Source of the DNA: a bacterium
GTDB lineage: Bacteria; Electryoneota; RPQS01
NCBI GenBank assembly: GCA_028711875.1
Contig: JAQTRJ010000154.1
Span: forward strand, 1 to 5,906
Direction of reading: 5' to 3'
DNA: 5,906 bases
The notes below the pieces were generated by a model. It did not search any database, was not told where the DNA came from, and saw nothing but the letters and a program-made list of their open reading frames with translations. A program made the translations under genes and the position numbers. Positions 5,810 to 5,906 of this stretch are shown piece after piece; positions within the stretch are counted from its first letter, which is position 1; each line of letters opens with the position of its first letter.

Positions 5810-5906
5810 CCGTAGCGCCGCACTGCTGTGCGCTCTTCTCGTAGCGCCGCATGGATATGCGCCATTTCCCGCGGCGGCGAATCTCCCGATTCGCCCCAAC
5901 CACCCT
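5810..5906. repeat. 99-bp tandem repeat, copy 2 (cut by the right edge)
   Basis: It is identical to copy 1 except at three of the 97 comparable positions (5839, 5888 and 5906), the last being the final base of the window. The 5888 change (T in copy 1 at 5789, G here) adds a C-G pair to the third hairpin, giving an 8-bp stem GGCGAATC/GATTCGCC (5876-5883 with 5888-5895) around TCCC. More copies may lie beyond the window. No spacers or direct-repeat/spacer alternation exist, so it is not a CRISPR array. Confidence 0.85.

Noticed and set aside
5664..5903. 80-residue N-terminal extension of E1-alpha through the repeats
   Set aside because: It is encoded by intergenic repeats, has no family resemblance, and an alternative frame is equally open there, so the openness reflects composition and the multiple-of-3 period.
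5711..5906. CRISPR array
   Set aside because: There are just two adjacent near-identical 99-bp units with no variable spacers between repeats.

Overview
The window is a minus-strand operon for a complete 2-oxo acid dehydrogenase complex. In transcription order (right to left) it carries E1-alpha (pdhA-like, 5663-4521), E1-beta (pdhB-like, 4519-3542), the lipoyl-bearing E2 acyltransferase (3478-2171), dihydrolipoamide dehydrogenase E3 (2160-811), and a short lipoate-protein ligase-family protein (811-158). A sixth gene on the same strand, encoding an NmrA-type NAD(P)-binding protein, starts at 108 and runs off the left edge. I see no RNA genes, transposases or CRISPR arrays. Between 109 and 5663 the only non-coding gaps are 49, 10, 63 and 1 bp; E3 and the ligase overlap by 1 bp.

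How the genes work together: E1 (alpha2beta2, ThDP-dependent) decarboxylates a 2-oxo acid and passes the acyl group to the lipoyl-lysine of E2. E2 transfers it to CoA, and E3 reoxidises the dihydrolipoyl group through FAD to NAD+. The fifth gene probably attaches or transfers the lipoyl group that E2 needs, so the operon would largely equip its own complex. E1-beta and E1-alpha resemble the Bacillus-type heterotetrameric pyruvate dehydrogenase, but some E2 and E1 features also fit branched-chain 2-oxo acid dehydrogenases. The substrate (pyruvate or branched-chain 2-oxo acids) is not settled by sequence reading.

The right edge (5711-5906) holds two near-identical copies of a 99-bp repeat, each able to form three successive small hairpins, ending 48 bp before the pdhA start. 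The third hairpin of this repeat recurs, inverted, in the only sizeable gap inside the operon (between E1-beta and E2). This points to a dispersed palindromic repeat family. A short A+T-rich leader (5664-5710) lies between the repeats and pdhA.

The main protein-level oddity is in E3: its FAD site and redox disulfide are intact, but the NAD-binding glycine motif and nearby residues are degenerate.

Organism: a GC-rich bacterium with good AAGGAG-type ribosome binding sites at several genes and intergenic palindromic repeats. Nothing here fixes the phylum. The style would suit a soil Verrucomicrobiota or Acidobacteriota, but that is a guess.
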